Positions 6,329-12,835 of a DNA stretch of 12,835 nucleotides are shown here, piece after piece. Position 1 is the stretch's first letter. Every line of letters begins with the position of its first letter. The notes beneath the pieces are model-generated. The model did not search any database. It was not told the origin of the DNA and was given only the letters and a program-made list of their open reading frames with translations. The DNA comes from CAZZKF01 sp964654995 (GTDB lineage: Bacteria > Pseudomonadota > Alphaproteobacteria > CAZZKF01): the NCBI GenBank assembly GCA_964654995.1, contig CAZZKF010000067.1:1-12835 (forward strand). The letters run 5' to 3'. A program made the translations under genes and the position numbers.

Positions 6329-8404
6329 ATGTCGAAAAAGATAAGATTGGCGACCGATGTTGGCGGCACCTTTACTGACCTCGTCTATTACGAGGTCGAC
6401 GAGGCAACCGGGGTGCTCGACGCGGTGCGTACCGCCAAGGCCCACACCACGCCGGGCCATTTCGAAAAGGGGGTTATGGAAACCCTCGAAAAAACCCGGA
6501 TCAAGGCGGCCGACATTGAATTTTTCGCCCATGGCACGACGGTGGTGATCAACGCGCTCACCGAGCGCAAGGGGGTGAAGACCGGCCTGATCACCACCCG
6601 CGGCTTTCGCGATGTTCTCGAGATCGGCCGCGGCGACCGGCCCGATTTCTTCAACCTGCTCTACAAGAAGCCGAAACCCTTCGTGCCGCGCTACCTGCGC
6701 CTCGAGATCACCGAGCGCATGACCCATCGCGGCGAGGTCCACACGCCGCTCGCCCTCGACGAGTTGCCGGTGCTTCTCGACGTCTTTCGGCGTGAAGGTG
6801 TCGAGGCGATTGCCGTCTGCCTGCTGCACGCCTACGCCAATCCGGCCCACGAGGTGGCGGTGCTGGAGGCGATCCGGCAGGCCTGGCCCGAGGTCTCGGC
6901 GGTTGCCTCGCATCAGATCTCGCGCGAGTGGCGGGAATACGAGCGCACCAACACGACAGTCGCCTCGGCCTATGTCCAGCCGATTGCCGATCGCTACCTG
7001 ACCGGCCTGGAGGAGCGCCTGGCCGGGGGCGGCTTTGCCGGCGCCTTTTACGTCATGCAGTCGAACGGCGGCATCGATACCGCCGCGGCGGCACGCGCGA
7101 CGCCGATCACCATGGTCGAATCGGGGCCGGCCAGCGGCGTGCTTGGCGCCGCCGAGCTCGGCAAGGCGATCGGCGAGCCCAACATCATCGCCCTCGACAT
7201 CGGCGGCACCACGGCGAAATGCTCGCTGATCGATCAGGGCCGGGTGCAGGTGACCAGCAAATACATGATCGAGCGCAGTCGCACCTTCGGCGGCTACCCG
7301 ATCATGACGCCGGTGGTCGATATCGTCGAGATCGGCAATGGCGGCGGCTCCATCGCCTGGATCGACGAGGACGGCAAGCTCCATGTCGGGCCGAAAAGTG
7401 CCGGCGCGGTGCCGGGGCCGGTGGCCTATGGCCAGGGTGGTGCTGAGCCGACGACGACGGACGCCAACCTTCTGGCCGGGCGGATCAATTCGCATTTCTT
7501 CTTCGGCGGCGAGCAGCAGGCCGACATGGCCGGCGTGCGCCGCGCGTTCGAGGCGCTCGGCGGGACGCTTGGCCTGTCGCCCGAGGAAACGGCGCGCGGC
7601 GTCATCCGCATCGCCGACCAGAACATGGTAAACGCACTCAAGCTGGTGTCGATCAATCGCGGCTATGACCCGCGCGACTTCACCCTGGTGGCGTTCGGTG
7701 GCGGCGGCGCCATGCATGCGGCGGCACTGGCGGCCGAGCTCAATGTGCCCAAGGTGGTGGTGCCGGCGCACTCGGCGGTGTTTTCCGCCTGGGGCATGTT
7801 GATGTCGGACCTGCGGCGCGATTTCGTACGCACCCGGCCGATGACCCTGGATGCGGCCACCATGGGCGAGGTGGCGGCCATCGTGGCCGAGATGAAGAGT
7901 GAGGCTCTGGCGGCGTTTAAGGCCGACGGCTTCGGGCCCGAGCGCATTCATTTCGACGTCTATGCCGACATGCGCTACGAGGGCCAGGAACACACGGTGC
8001 GGGTGCTGCTGCCGGACGACGACCTGACGCCCCAGTCGCTGGGCGCCATCGTCGAACGCTTCCACGCCAATTACCAGCGCGAATACACCTACCGTCTGGA
8101 CAACGAGGTGCAGCTCGTCGGCTTTCATCTGGTCGCCTATGGCCGGATCGAGCAGCCGCCGTTGCCGCGCCTTGAAGCCGGCGGCGGCGATGGGGCGGAG
8201 GCGGTCAAGGACACGCGGGCGGTCGATTTCGATACGGCGGGTGTGCACACCGCCCGCATTTATGATCGCGATCGCCTCAGGGCCGGCGCCGAATTTTCCG
8301 GCCCGGCGATCGTCGAGGAGGCCGGCAGCACGACGGTAGTGTTCCCGGATCAGCATGTGCGGGTTGACGACTTCGGCAATCTGCACATCCACATCGCCGA
8401 TTGA
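6329..8404 (+). CDS. hyuA: N-methylhydantoinase A / 5-oxoprolinase-type ATP-dependent subunit (HyuA family)
   Basis: This 691-residue cytoplasmic protein matches the usual length of the HyuA family (N-methylhydantoinase A, 5-oxoprolinase N-terminal half, acetone carboxylase beta). The ASKHA-type nucleotide-binding fold is evident: DVGGTFTD at residues 10-17 (phosphate 1), an HGTTVVINAL segment near residue 70, DIGGTTAKC at 290-298 (second phosphate loop) and FGGGGAMH at 456-463. In the family this subunit binds ATP and phosphorylates the carbonyl oxygen of a cyclic imide, ureide or lactam, which is then opened with the B subunit. The hyuB-like gene follows after 31 bases, as expected for a two-subunit enzyme. 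No acetone-carboxylase gamma gene is present, so a hydantoinase/oxoprolinase-like hydrolase is the better reading. The substrate is unknown. The ATG has only a weak GAAG ribosome site. Confidence 0.9.
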   Translation: MSKKIRLATDVGGTFTDLVYYEVDEATGVLDAVRTAKAHTTPGHFEKGVMETLEKTRIKAADIEFFAHGTTVVINALTERKGVKTGLITTRGFRDVLEIGRGDRPDFFNLLYKKPKPFVPRYLRLEITERMTHRGEVHTPLALDELPVLLDVFRREGVEAIAVCLLHAYANPAHEVAVLEAIRQAWPEVSAVASHQISREWREYERTNTTVASAYVQPIADRYLTGLEERLAGGGFAGAFYVMQSNGGIDTAAAARATPITMVESGPASGVLGAAELGKAIGEPNIIALDIGGTTAKCSLIDQGRVQVTSKYMIERSRTFGGYPIMTPVVDIVEIGNGGGSIAWIDEDGKLHVGPKSAGAVPGPVAYGQGGAEPTTTDANLLAGRINSHFFFGGEQQADMAGVRRAFEALGGTLGLSPEETARGVIRIADQNMVNALKLVSINRGYDPRDFTLVAFGGGGAMHAAALAAELNVPKVVVPAHSAVFSAWGMLMSDLRRDFVRTRPMTLDAATMGEVAAIVAEMKSEALAAFKADGFGPERIHFDVYADMRYEGQEHTVRVLLPDDDLTPQSLGAIVERFHANYQREYTYRLDNEVQLVGFHLVAYGRIEQPPLPRLEAGGGDGAEAVKDTRAVDFDTAGVHTARIYDRDRLRAGAEFSGPAIVEEAGSTTVVFPDQHVRVDDFGNLHIHIAD

Positions 8405-8435
8405 GGCCTAATATGGCGAGACGGAACAGGACATC

Positions 8436-10103
8436 ATGATGGTGCGGCGCAACGACGACCCGATCACACTGGAGATCATCCAGAACGCGCTCGGTGCGAT
8501 CACCGATGAGATGTTCGCCACCATGCGCAAGACGGCAATGAGCTCGATCATTTACGAAGTCCTCGACTTCGGCGTGGCGATCACCGACAGGGACGGCAAT
8601 CTCGCCAGCTCGGGCTCCGGCATCCCGGCCTTCGTCGGCATGCTCGACTGGGGGGTGCGCGCGATCATCGACAAGTTCGGCCCTGCCGACGACATTCACA
8701 ATGGCGATATCTTCGCCGCCAACGTGCCTCACCGCGGCGGGGTGAGCCACATGAACGACGTGGTGATCATCCTCCCCGTTTTTGCCGACGACGAGCTCAT
8801 CGCCTGGACGGCGAACAAGGCGCACTGGGTGGACATCGGCGGCATGTCGGCCGGCAGCATCAACCCGGAAGCCACCGAGATCTTCCAGGAAGGCCTGCAA
8901 CTCCCTGAAATCAAGCTGTTCGATCGCGGCCGGCCGATCCAGTCGGTGCTCGACATCATCACCGCCAACAGCCGCATGCCGGAGACCACGCTGGGCGATC
9001 TGTGGGCCGGGGTGGCGTCGATGCGGGCCGGCGAGCGCCGCCTTCTGGGCCTGGTCGACAAATACGGGAAAGACACGGTGCTCGAAGCCATCGCCCAGTA
9101 TCTCGACTACGGCGAAGCGGTGTCGCGCCGTGCCCTGCAGGCCCTGCCCAAGGGCACCTTCGAGGCCGAGGATTTTCTCGACAACGACCTCAAGCTCCGG
9201 GCCCGGATCACCATCACGGATGATGAGTTCATCGTCGATCTGCGCGGCAATCCGCCGCAGGACCGGGGGCCGCTCAATACCTCATACGCCTCGACGGTGG
9301 TCGATTCCCAGATCATCTTCAAGGCGGTCACCAGCCCCGAGACGCCGGCCAATGCCGGCTCGTTCCGGCCGCTCAAGGTGATCTGCGACGATCATTCGAT
9401 GTGTAACGCCGCCTATCCGGCGGCCATGGGGCTCTATTACGAAATCAGCATCCGCATGTTCGACGTCATGTGGAAGGCCCTGGCCCCGGCCATGCCGGAT
9501 CGCCTGACCGCCGGTCATTACGCCTCGATCTGCGGCACCATCATCGGCGGCATTCATCCCGATACCGGGCGTCCCCACAGCTTCATCGAGCCGGAAATCG
9601 GCGGCTGGGGCGCGGCCCGGGGTCAGGACGGGGACAACGCCCAGTACACCGGCTTTCACGGTGAGACCTTCAATTGCCCGGTCGAGGTGAACGAGGCCCG
9701 CAACGGCGTCCATATCGATCAGTATGCGCTCAACGACGAGCCCGGCGGCGAGGGCGAATACCGCGGCGGCAAGGGCATCATCCTGGATTATCGTATCAAG
9801 GCCCGCGAGGCCTGGATCACGGCAATGTATTCACGCAGCAAATACCCTCCCTGGGGGCTGGACGGCGGCCGCCCGGGGACCCGCAACTACATCAAGATCA
9901 TCCGCCATGATGGCCGCGAGGAAATCTTCAGCACCTGCACCTCGCTGCCGCTGGAGCCCGACGATGTAGTGCGCATCATCACCGCCACCGGCGGCGGCTA
10001 TGGCGACCCGCGCAAGCGGCCGCGCGACAAGGTGCGCGAGGACCTGCGCAACGGCTATATCACGCCGGAGCAGGCCCGCGAGGTCTTCGGGCTGGAGGTC
10101 TGA
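8436..10103 (+). CDS. hyuB: N-methylhydantoinase B / 5-oxoprolinase C-terminal-type subunit (HyuB family)
   Basis: This 555-residue cytoplasmic protein matches the family in length and motifs. It begins with the typical DPITLEIIQNALGAITDEM and continues with the MSSIIYEVLDFGVAITD-like segment. Next come GDIFAANVPHRGGVSHMND (from about residue 90) and AHWVDIGG. GGWGAARGQDGDNAQYTG starts at residue 389, and the glycine-rich DEPGGEGEYRGGKG and TGGGYGDPRKR sit near the end. In two-subunit enzymes this partner completes the hydrolytic site that acts on the phosphorylated ring intermediate made by the A subunit. The gene lies 31 bases after hyuA and 30 bases before the amidohydrolase gene, so the three are almost surely co-transcribed. 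AGG at 8428-8430 precedes the start, and a second ATG follows immediately at 8439. The substrate cannot be told from the sequence; the symbol denotes the family, not a proven activity. Confidence 0.9.
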   Translation: MMVRRNDDPITLEIIQNALGAITDEMFATMRKTAMSSIIYEVLDFGVAITDRDGNLASSGSGIPAFVGMLDWGVRAIIDKFGPADDIHNGDIFAANVPHRGGVSHMNDVVIILPVFADDELIAWTANKAHWVDIGGMSAGSINPEATEIFQEGLQLPEIKLFDRGRPIQSVLDIITANSRMPETTLGDLWAGVASMRAGERRLLGLVDKYGKDTVLEAIAQYLDYGEAVSRRALQALPKGTFEAEDFLDNDLKLRARITITDDEFIVDLRGNPPQDRGPLNTSYASTVVDSQIIFKAVTSPETPANAGSFRPLKVICDDHSMCNAAYPAAMGLYYEISIRMFDVMWKALAPAMPDRLTAGHYASICGTIIGGIHPDTGRPHSFIEPEIGGWGAARGQDGDNAQYTGFHGETFNCPVEVNEARNGVHIDQYALNDEPGGEGEYRGGKGIILDYRIKAREAWITAMYSRSKYPPWGLDGGRPGTRNYIKIIRHDGREEIFSTCTSLPLEPDDVVRIITATGGGYGDPRKRPRDKVREDLRNGYITPEQAREVFGLEV

Positions 10104-10133
10104 AGCGCTGCGGCCGGAAGAGACGGGGAGAGC

Positions 10134-11381
10134 ATGCCTGAGCCGACCGCTGATCTGATTCTGTTCGAAAACGCCGTCCTGGTTGACGGCTCGGGGCCGG
10201 AGCCCGTGGGTGAGGTTCATTTGCTGGTCGAGGGGGCTCGGATCCGCGAAGTCTCCGACCGCCCGGTCAAGGCCCGCACCGCACAGCGCTTTGACGTTGC
10301 CGGGCGGACACTGATGCCGGGGCTCATTGATGCCCATGCCCATCCGTGTCTGACCCGCATGAAGATCGCCGGGCTGGAGGACATCCCGATCACCCTGATG
10401 ACGGCCGAAGCCGCCGGCATTCTGAAGCGCATGCTGGCCCGTGGCTTTACCACCATTCGCGATGCCGCCGGTGGTGATTGGGGCCTGCGCGAGGCAGTGG
10501 CGCGCGGCCTGATCTCGGGGCCGCGGCTGTTCATCTCGGGCCGGGCACTCAGCCAGACCGGTGGCCACGGCGATTTTCGCCGGCGCACCGACGATGCCGT
10601 TCCCTGCAGTTGCGCCAGCGCCCTGCATGCGACGACACGGATTGCCGACGGTGTCGATCAGGTGCGCCACGCGGTGCGCGACGAGCTGCGCAAGGGCGCC
10701 GACCAGATCAAGATCATGGTCTCGGGCGGTGTCTCGTCGCCGTTCGACCCGCTGGAATGCCGCCAGTATTCCGAGGCTGAGCTGCGCGCCGCGGTCGAGG
10801 AAGCGGGCGTGCGCAACACCTATGTTCTGGCCCATGCCTATGGCGCCGACGCCATTGCCCATGCCGTCAATTGCGGCGTGCGCTCCATTGAGCACGCCAA
10901 TCTGATCGACGCCGAGGCCGCCGCTCTGGTCGCCCAGGCCGGGGCCTATGTGGTGCCGACGCTGGTCACCTTCGAGGCGCTGGCCCGGCGCGGGGCCGAG
11001 CTGGGGCTGACGGATGCGATGCTCGACAAGCTCGCCCGGGTGCGCGAGGCCGGCCTGCGCTCGATCGAGCTGTGCGTGGAGGCCGGTGTCAGGCTCGGCT
11101 TCGGCACCGATCTCCTGGGCGAGACTCACGACGATCAATCGATGGAGTTTCTGATCCGCGCCGAGGTCCAGCCGGCCCATGAGGTGATCGCCTCGGCAAC
11201 CCGGATCAACGCCGAGATTCTGGGGCAGAGCGGCGAACTCGGCGTCATTGCACCAGGCGCCTGGGCCGACCTGCTGGTCGTCGATGGCAATCCGCTCGCG
11301 GACCTCGGCCTGCTGCAGTACCAGGGCCGCCATCTGGCGGTGATCATGAAGGCCGGGCGCTTTTACAAGAACACGCTGTAG
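10134..11381 (+). CDS. Metal-dependent amidohydrolase (imidazolonepropionase/prolidase-like)
   Basis: This 415-residue enzyme of the amidohydrolase superfamily has every expected metal-site element. These are H68 and H70 in DAHAHP, K193 in QIKIMVSGG (position of the carboxylated bridging lysine), H234 in VLAHAYG, H254 in SIEHAN and D326 in GFGTDLLG. The GLIDAHAH start and the C-terminal PGAWADLLVVDGNPL are classic for the family. The SGGVSSPFDPLECRQYS segment resembles the branch with imidazolonepropionase-like and Xaa-Pro/Xaa-Arg dipeptidase members. It would hydrolyse a C-N bond in the cytoplasm, plausibly in the linear product of the HyuA/HyuB reaction (inference from position). GGGGAG ends three bases before the ATG. 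The next gene begins 36 bases on, across a 15-base near-palindrome. A D-aminoacylase, N-carbamoyl hydrolase or dipeptidase role cannot be separated by sequence alone. Confidence 0.9.
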   Translation: MPEPTADLILFENAVLVDGSGPEPVGEVHLLVEGARIREVSDRPVKARTAQRFDVAGRTLMPGLIDAHAHPCLTRMKIAGLEDIPITLMTAEAAGILKRMLARGFTTIRDAAGGDWGLREAVARGLISGPRLFISGRALSQTGGHGDFRRRTDDAVPCSCASALHATTRIADGVDQVRHAVRDELRKGADQIKIMVSGGVSSPFDPLECRQYSEAELRAAVEEAGVRNTYVLAHAYGADAIAHAVNCGVRSIEHANLIDAEAAALVAQAGAYVVPTLVTFEALARRGAELGLTDAMLDKLARVREAGLRSIELCVEAGVRLGFGTDLLGETHDDQSMEFLIRAEVQPAHEVIASATRINAEILGQSGELGVIAPGAWADLLVVDGNPLADLGLLQYQGRHLAVIMKAGRFYKNTL

Positions 11382-11384
11382 CCG

Positions 11385-11399
11385 CGGCGCCAGGCGCCG
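11385..11399 (+). repeat. Short intergenic palindrome
   Basis: CGGCGCC and GGCGCCG flank a single central A, giving a 15-base near-perfect palindrome between the amidohydrolase stop and the MFS start. It can fold as a small five-pair hairpin with a CCAGG loop. It may be a transcript-stability element or simple GC-rich spacer; no T run follows. Confidence 0.35.
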
Positions 11400-11417
11400 T
11401 GCCTCCGGGGGGAGACC

Positions 11418-12635
11418 GTGACAACCATGCAGGCAGAGCAGACAGCCGGGATCGAGCCGCGCCTGCGGCGGCACGACGTCAATCATCCGGTATCCATTGC
11501 CGCGCTGGTGGCCCTGGGCGTCATCGGCGCACTGGGAACCTTTTCCTTCTTGCCGCTGGTGGTCGGCGCCGCCGTTGACGACCTGGGGCTGAGCGAACGT
11601 ATGGCCGGGCTTCTGGCCTCCGCCGAAATGACCGGCGCCGGGCTCGCCACCCTGTCGATGAGCTTTTTCATCCACCGCTGGAATCGCCGCCGGATTGCCG
11701 GTACCGGGCTGGTGCTGATCGTCACCGGGTCGCTGCTGTCGCTGGCGGTGCATCAGGCTCCGGTTCTGATTGGCGCGCGCGGGCTCACCGGGCTCGGCGA
11801 AGGGGCGGTGGTGGCGGCTGTCATCGCGTCGATGTCGGGGGCGCGCAGCCCCGAGCGTCTGTTCGGCCTGTGGACGATTTTCAACATGGCGATGGCCAGC
11901 CTGTTGTTCTTTTTCATCATGCCGCGGGTGGTAGCGGCGTTCGGTGCAAATGGCGTATTTGCGGTCTACAGCCTGCTTGCTGCGGCCGGCTTTGTGGCTC
12001 TGTTGCGTTACCCCCGCGATGCGGTGGCGGCTGCGCAAATCGGTACGGCGCATCCGGTCGCCATAGGCCGCGTGGCCTTTGCCCTGGTGGCGGTACTGGC
12101 CGCCCATGTCGCCCATGGCGGCATCTGGGCCTATATGGAGCGCATCGGCCGGGCCGCCGGGGTGGATGGCGAGACCATCGGCAGGGTTCTTGGCTCGGCC
12201 GCCCTGACCGGCCTGGCGGGCGGACTTCTGGTTGTCGTTCTCGGCATCCGCTGGGGCCGCACCCGACCCAATGCGCTGGCGCTGGCGCTGTCGATCGCCA
12301 GCCTGATTCTGGTGATTCACGGAACCTCGACGCTGGCCTTCACCGCCGCGGCGATCCTGTTCTATCTCGCCTGGGTGTTCGGGCTCTCTTACCTCATGGG
12401 CGTGATCGCGGCGCTCGACCCCGGCGGCCGGTCAGCGACCGCCGGCGTGCTGATGCAAAACATCGGTCTGGCGGCAGGGCCGGCGCTTGCCGGGTTCATC
12501 GTGGCACCGGGCATTTATTCCGGGCTCGCCTGGTTCGGGCTCGGTCTTTATGGTCTGGCGCTGATCGTCATCGTGCCGCTGGCCCTGTCCGTCGATTGCC
12601 ACCTAGCCGACCAGCCGACAGGCCGGGCGTGTTGA
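11418..12635 (+). CDS. Major facilitator superfamily (MFS) transporter
   Basis: This 405-residue inner-membrane protein has about twelve hydrophobic helices in two six-helix halves. Helix 1 lies near residues 25-53 (VSIAALVALGVIGALGTFSF) and helix 12 near LAWFGLGLYGLALIVIVPLA. A basic loop between helices 2 and 3 (HRWNRRRIAGTG) and a RGLTGLGEGAVVAA stretch in helix 4 resemble MFS motifs A and B/C. These proteins move small solutes by proton or solute coupling; direction and substrate are not visible. As last gene of the cluster it may import the substrate from the periplasm after the TonB receptor step, or export a product. The GTG at 11418 is preceded by GGGGGGAG with the same three-base spacing as the amidohydrolase start. 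An ATG at 11427 is an in-frame alternative that shortens it by three residues. The stop lies beside an insertion-sequence remnant, so the last few residues (about PTGRAC) may be altered from the ancestral end. Confidence 0.92.
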   Translation: MTTMQAEQTAGIEPRLRRHDVNHPVSIAALVALGVIGALGTFSFLPLVVGAAVDDLGLSERMAGLLASAEMTGAGLATLSMSFFIHRWNRRRIAGTGLVLIVTGSLLSLAVHQAPVLIGARGLTGLGEGAVVAAVIASMSGARSPERLFGLWTIFNMAMASLLFFFIMPRVVAAFGANGVFAVYSLLAAAGFVALLRYPRDAVAAAQIGTAHPVAIGRVAFALVAVLAAHVAHGGIWAYMERIGRAAGVDGETIGRVLGSAALTGLAGGLLVVVLGIRWGRTRPNALALALSIASLILVIHGTSTLAFTAAAILFYLAWVFGLSYLMGVIAALDPGGRSATAGVLMQNIGLAAGPALAGFIVAPGIYSGLAWFGLGLYGLALIVIVPLALSVDCHLADQPTGRAC

Positions 12636-12745
12636 CCCTCGGCCACGACGCCAACGGCTCGCGGGGTCGGCCCTTCCTCGATCACCCGGCGCACCAGCTC
12701 GGCTCGACCATGCGGCGTCAGGCGTGCATTCTTGTGAATGTCCAT
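12636..12745 (-). pseudogene. IS481-family transposase, N-terminal fragment
   Basis: Reading the minus strand from the ATG at 12745, the peptide begins MDIHKNARLTPHGRAELVRR and continues through VIEEGPTPRAVG. This is the typical start of IS481-family transposases (HTH domain that binds the element ends). Recognisable similarity ends after about 32 residues, near 12650, and the frame then runs into the antisense of the MFS gene. The DDE catalytic domain is entirely missing, so the fragment cannot transpose. The frame is open further upstream to 12811, but that part lies in the terminal repeat region and is not typical transposase sequence. Confidence 0.7.
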
Positions 12746-12828
12746 TCGGTTTCTTCTTGGAAACGATGATTCGGAAACCGTCGGCTTCCCCGGTCGAGAC
12801 CGAGTGGACAACCTATTGAAAGATCACA
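12636..12828 (-). mobile_element. Truncated end of an IS481-family insertion sequence
   Basis: The right edge reads ACAACCTATTGAAAGATCACA, ending at 12828. On the minus strand this is an element end beginning TGTGATC and containing CAATAGGTTGT, which closely resembles the terminal inverted repeat of Bordetella IS481 as I remember it. Directly outside lies GCTAGG (12829-12834), matching the NCTAGN target preferred by that family. The inside carries the start of an IS481-type transposase on the minus strand. Only about 190 bases remain; the left boundary near 12636-12655 is estimated from loss of transposase similarity, and no opposite inverted repeat is seen. Confidence 0.65.
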
Positions 12829-12835
12829 GCTAGGC

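Noticed and set aside
6329..10103. Acetone carboxylase (beta and alpha subunits)
   Set aside because: The families are related, but no small gamma subunit gene follows; an amidohydrolase and an MFS gene do. A hydantoinase/oxoprolinase-like hydrolase fits better.
2051..12320. Long open frames on the minus strand, e.g. 6158-8392, 9831-12320 and 2051-3796
   Set aside because: They are antisense to clearly recognisable plus-strand genes. Their translations are low-complexity and rich in Arg, Gly, His, Gln and Ala with no family motifs, as expected from the complement of GC-biased codons.
12602..12607. CCTAGC near the end of the MFS gene as the second copy of a target duplication of the IS481 remnant
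   Set aside because: The right-hand site is GCTAGG. A target duplication should be a direct repeat, and these two are reverse complements sharing only the palindromic CTAG core. No element end abuts this site.
1..12835. CRISPR arrays, tRNA or rRNA genes
   Set aside because: No regularly spaced repeats and no tRNA- or rRNA-like sequence were seen; intergenic spaces are all short (under about 200 bases).

Overview
The window reads as chromosomal DNA of a GC-rich Gram-negative bacterium, most likely an alphaproteobacterium. The grounds are codon use strongly biased to G/C in the third position, a TonB-dependent outer-membrane receptor next to a MalT-type LuxR regulator (an arrangement common in sphingomonad-like and related alphaproteobacteria), and tightly packed genes. 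All six intact genes after the first 16 bases lie on the plus strand, plus one intact gene at the very left; only a transposase remnant at the right edge is on the minus strand.

Layout: (1) 16-816, a 266-residue protein made of two avidin-like halves, with a canonical-looking first half and a degenerate second half, closed by a strong hairpin at 837-874. (2) About 983-3712, a large MalT-type LuxR regulator (ATPase, helical-repeat middle, C-terminal HTH). (3) 3909-6170, a TonB-dependent receptor with signal peptide, TonB box, plug and barrel, preceded by a ~190-base leader that contains a nested inverted repeat with two alternative pairings. (4) 6329-8404 and 8436-10103, the two subunits of an N-methylhydantoinase/5-oxoprolinase-type ATP-dependent ring-opening enzyme (HyuA/HyuB family). 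(5) 10134-11381, a metal-dependent amidohydrolase with a complete metal-ligand set. (6) 11418-12635, a 12-helix MFS transporter. (7) 12636-12828, one terminal end of an IS481-family insertion sequence with the first ~32 codons of its transposase, abutting the MFS gene and followed by a GCTAGG site of the type this family targets.

Reading as a system: the receptor would bring a substrate across the outer membrane, the MFS protein would move substrate or product across the inner membrane, HyuA/HyuB would open a cyclic amide, ureide or lactam ring at the cost of ATP, and the amidohydrolase would cleave the resulting linear amide, N-carbamoyl or peptide-like bond. The MalT-type protein is the natural candidate inducer-sensing activator. 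The substrate cannot be read from the sequence. The tandem avidin gene sits beside this set but is separated by a terminator-like hairpin. Because biotin itself carries a cyclic ureido ring, a link between a biotin-binding fold and a ring-opening catabolic set is worth testing, but it is speculation.

The points of greatest interest are the two-domain avidin-like protein, the self-contained receptor/ring-opening/amidohydrolase/MFS locus, the structured leader before the receptor gene, a possible sigma-54 promoter before hyuA, and the decayed IS481 end.
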